Both the position numbers and the translations under genes were made by a program. The notes below the pieces were generated by a model. It was not told the DNA's origin, did no database searches, and was given only the letters and a program-made list of their open reading frames with translations. Source: Progne subis subis (taxonomy: Eukaryota > Chordata > Aves > Passeriformes > Hirundinidae). Taken from it: a stretch of DNA of 64,000 nt. The DNA lies in NCBI GenBank assembly GCA_022316685.1, contig JAKJHU010000023.1, forward strand, positions 4,792,692 through 4,856,691, written 5' to 3'. This document shows, piece by piece, positions 61,616 through 64,000 of this stretch. Position 1 is the stretch's first letter. Every line of letters starts with the position of its first letter.

Positions 61616-62877
61616 TTCTGTTTGTCTGGCTGAAAATATGACAAATATAAAACCATCATTAAAAATACTTGCTTAAATCCCTGGGGGAATTAAGTACACG
61701 TAAAATCCCTAAGGACCAGAACAAACAAACCAGTAAGTGATGAAAAGGAAGGGTGTCTGTGCAAAAAGTCAATGTTCTAAGTCTGGCAATCATCATGGCA
61801 AATTTTTAAGACTCATTTAAGAGTTTGGGGTGTTTTTCCTCTTCTGAAACTGATTGTTTTTCCAGAAACCAAGTGTCAAAGATGAAGATTTGCTTATTTT
61901 TCATGGCTTTAATTAAACTGTGGGTATTTCTGGTCAATACAGAACTTCTACATTTAAATCAACATGCTGAAGAACAGGACTTACCTTGTTACCACAGCTT
62001 CTCAGCCAGTCTTGGAAGCATAATAAAATACTTTGATGCCTGGGGTACAATCTCTTCCTTCCAGCTCTGAAGTTGTTTTTATTTTCACAGGTATTTTTGT
62101 ACAAAATTGTAAGTAAAAATATGGGCATGAATAAAATCAGCATTTGCTATATTTGTTATATAATATTTGAAGTGTTTTCTTGAAATCAGTAATAAGATTA
62201 AATCTTGAGATGACAAGTCAACCTCTAATCAACAGATAGCAGGGAAAAAATATATCAAATGAGATGGTCACCAGAGAATTGAATGTATTTTAATATTTTC
62301 TCTGTTGTCAGAAGCACTGATAGCTGTTCCCTATCAAAGACGGGATAACAGAGCAAATGAATTACTGATTTAATTTGCTATGGCAGCTCCTATGTTCCTG
62401 ACCCAGCTTGCCCTGCTTTTTCTCATCAGATAAGATTTCTGATGTCATTACCATTGTGTTTTCTTTGGTGATTTCTCCATACCAACATACTGGTAAATTT
62501 CAGGCTTTGCAAGCTGTCTGTTTTTGTCTGGGATACATTCGTGCTTAAAGGTCTGGGACACATTATGTCCCTTTGTATACTCCTCTTTTATAATTGATAC
62601 GACTCAGTTTTTCTTCCACAATTTCTCAGTTCTTTTATTTTACTTAGGTAGGAATACAGTATTTTAAATATGACAATGACAGGATTTTATTATTCCTATT
62701 TTCAGTAGTCTTTCTACTTAATGAAATTTTAAGGACTATTTAATAAGCATTGTGATCCATTACTAGACTGTAGATATGGTAATTTTCTTTTTTTTTTTTC
62801 TCTTTGGAATTTCTCATCAATCAGCAATGGAACAAGCAGTCTTTGTTTGCATTCCATCTTTTATCTGCTCTGAAAAT
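61344..62877. other. Non-coding stretch with a 31-nt A-run
   Basis: No gene supported. The A-run at 61,583-61,613 could be a retrotransposon tail, but I see no clear body or duplication. The open frame at 61,825-62,070 has a hydrophobic start but no recognisable family. Confidence 0.5.
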
Positions 62878-63522
62878 GGATTCAGTGCAGCCCTGAGGAG
62901 AAGGACTTTGGTGTGTTTGTTGATGAAAAGCTCAACTTGAGTGTCCACAGCCCAGAAAACCAACAGTGTCCTGGGCTGTATCCAAAGCAGCATGGCCAGC
63001 AGAGCAAGGGAGGGGATTCTGTCCCTCTGCTCTGGTGGTACCCCACCTGCAGGGCTGCCTCCAGCTCTGGGGTCCCAGCACAGGAAGGACGGGGACCTGC
63101 TGGAGTGAATCCAGAGGAGCCCACAAAGTTGATCAGAGAGATGGAAGCCTCTCTCCAATGGAGACAGACTGAAAGAGTTGGGGTTGCTCAGGCTGGAGAA
63201 GGCTTCAGGTTGGCTTCAGAGAAGCCTCTAGTATCTAAAGGGAGTCTACAGGAAGGCTAGATGGGGACTTTTGACAAGGGCGTGCAGTGATTGGACGAGG
63301 GAGAATGGCTTTAAACAAAAAGAGAGTAGGTTTACTATTACTATATAAATAGCTATTAGGAAGGAATTCCTAATAATGTTGTGAGGATTGTGAGGCACTG
63401 GCACAGGATTTCCAGAGAACTTGAGAGTGTCTCATTCCTGGCGGTGTTCAGAGCCAGGTTGGATGGAGCTCTGAGCAACCTGGTCTAGTGAAATCTGTCC
63501 TTCCCTGTGGCAGTGAGGTTGG
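62878..63522 (+). mobile_element. CR1 LINE fragment (plus strand), interrupted by an LTR
   Basis: Sense-strand CR1 ORF2 tail and 3' region: CAACAGTGTCCTGGGCTGTA, then CTGGAGAAGGCTTCAGG and the stretch TCCCTGTGGCAGTGAGGTTGG. The copy is cut off by the LTR at 63,523 before its 3' terminus, so that terminus should lie beyond the LTR, outside the window. Confidence 0.88.
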
Positions 63523-64000
63523 TGTCACAGTGCTGTCCTTTGCGCTGACCAGCGCAGCCACAGGCTAGCTCAGCCCCTTGCACTGCAGCAATGTAGTTAG
63601 GTCGGAGTAGCAGGCTGAACAAGCCACCTCCTCCCTGTGGGGCCTTGAGTCCCCACGCCAGCGACAGGCAGCTAGATGGAACACACGACCACAGCAGCCG
63701 AAGGAAGAGTCGACTCTCCTGAGCAAGGTGTAACGTGGGTTTATTGAGGGAGAGGGAGCACGGAGCTCAGCCCTCTCTAACCTGCTGCCCAGAAGAGCGC
63801 AGAGAGCAGCTGTGCACGAGCTTTTAAGGGAGGATGGAAACAGGGGTGGCGACAACTGGTCAGCCAATAACAATAAACTGGGGAGTAACTGGGGGTATAA
63901 ACCTTAGAACCGGGGACCAACCACAAAGCAATGGGAGGGGATTACCTGGGCCCCAGCCTATCACTCGACGCCTTCCCTGGAGCTTTCTAGAAGCCAGGAA
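63523..64000 (-). mobile_element. LTR of the provirus D family, partial at window end
   Basis: Begins TGTCACAGTGCTGTCC and follows the D LTR through the GAGCTAGCCTG word (reverse), a poly(A) signal (TTTATT on the plus strand near 63,740), a TTTTAAG promoter box near 63,822 and the first arm of the U3 pair at 63,958-63,965. It is more diverged from the D LTRs than these are from each other. Whether it is solo or the 3' LTR of a full element cannot be told here. The candidate target site on the left is GGTTGG (63,517-63,522). Confidence 0.88.

Noticed and set aside
61825..62070. 81-codon frame with hydrophobic start as a small secreted protein
   Set aside because: No cleavage context, no family likeness and one isolated frame in AT-rich DNA.

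Overview
This window looks like bird nuclear DNA. It is AT-rich, with no convincing host exon, and carries five substantial CR1 LINE fragments plus many LTR retroelements. Every substantial open reading frame belongs to an endogenous retrovirus (ERV). By eye, LTR elements cover about a third of the 64 kb and CR1 about 5%. That LTR load is high for an ordinary bird autosome and would suit an ERV-rich compartment such as the W chromosome or a passerine repeat cluster; this placement is inference. No tRNA, rRNA, CRISPR or bacterial feature was seen.

Layout: 1-6.75 kb is plain AT-rich DNA. Three solo LTRs of related class II (ERVK-like) families lie at 6,761-7,468, 29,731-30,426 and 23,435-24,136, each with a 6-bp target-site duplication (exact for two, 5/6 for the first). 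A probable minus-strand LTR lies at 9,993 to about 10,640. CR1 fragments lie at 13.6, 16.8, 28.2, 35.2 and 62.9 kb. Provirus D (36,884-45,981, minus strand, duplication TTTATA) keeps LTR-gag-pol-env-LTR but is broken by stops and frameshifts. A solo LTR of another family, probably ERVL-like, lies at 46,661-47,347. Provirus E (51,677-59,730, plus strand, duplication ACTGTT) has open gag and pol frames but has lost almost all of env. A further LTR of the D family is nested in a CR1 at 63,523 and runs off the window.

How the ERV genes fit together: both proviruses have a primer-binding site matching tRNA-Lys(1,2), a polypurine tract, a leader splice donor and an env splice acceptor. Gag has an N-myristoylation signal, overlapping PSAP and PPSY late-domain motifs, a major homology region and one zinc knuckle. 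Pol (dUTPase-like segment, protease, RT, RNase H, integrase) lies one frame back from gag and appears to be reached by -1 frameshifting at GTTAAAC, directly before the gag stop and upstream of a 9-bp stem present in both copies. The LTR pairs differ by about 1%, so the insertions look young.

Most notable: (1) the shared frameshift cassette; (2) an inverted CTATCACT/AGTGATAG pair at a fixed 44-45 nt spacing in the U3 of all seven fully visible LTRs of this superfamily; (3) the env-deleted copy E with open gag-pol; (4) a dUTPase-like segment that seems to lack its catalytic motif; (5) an unrecognised 134-bp inverted repeat at 28.6/32.4 kb.
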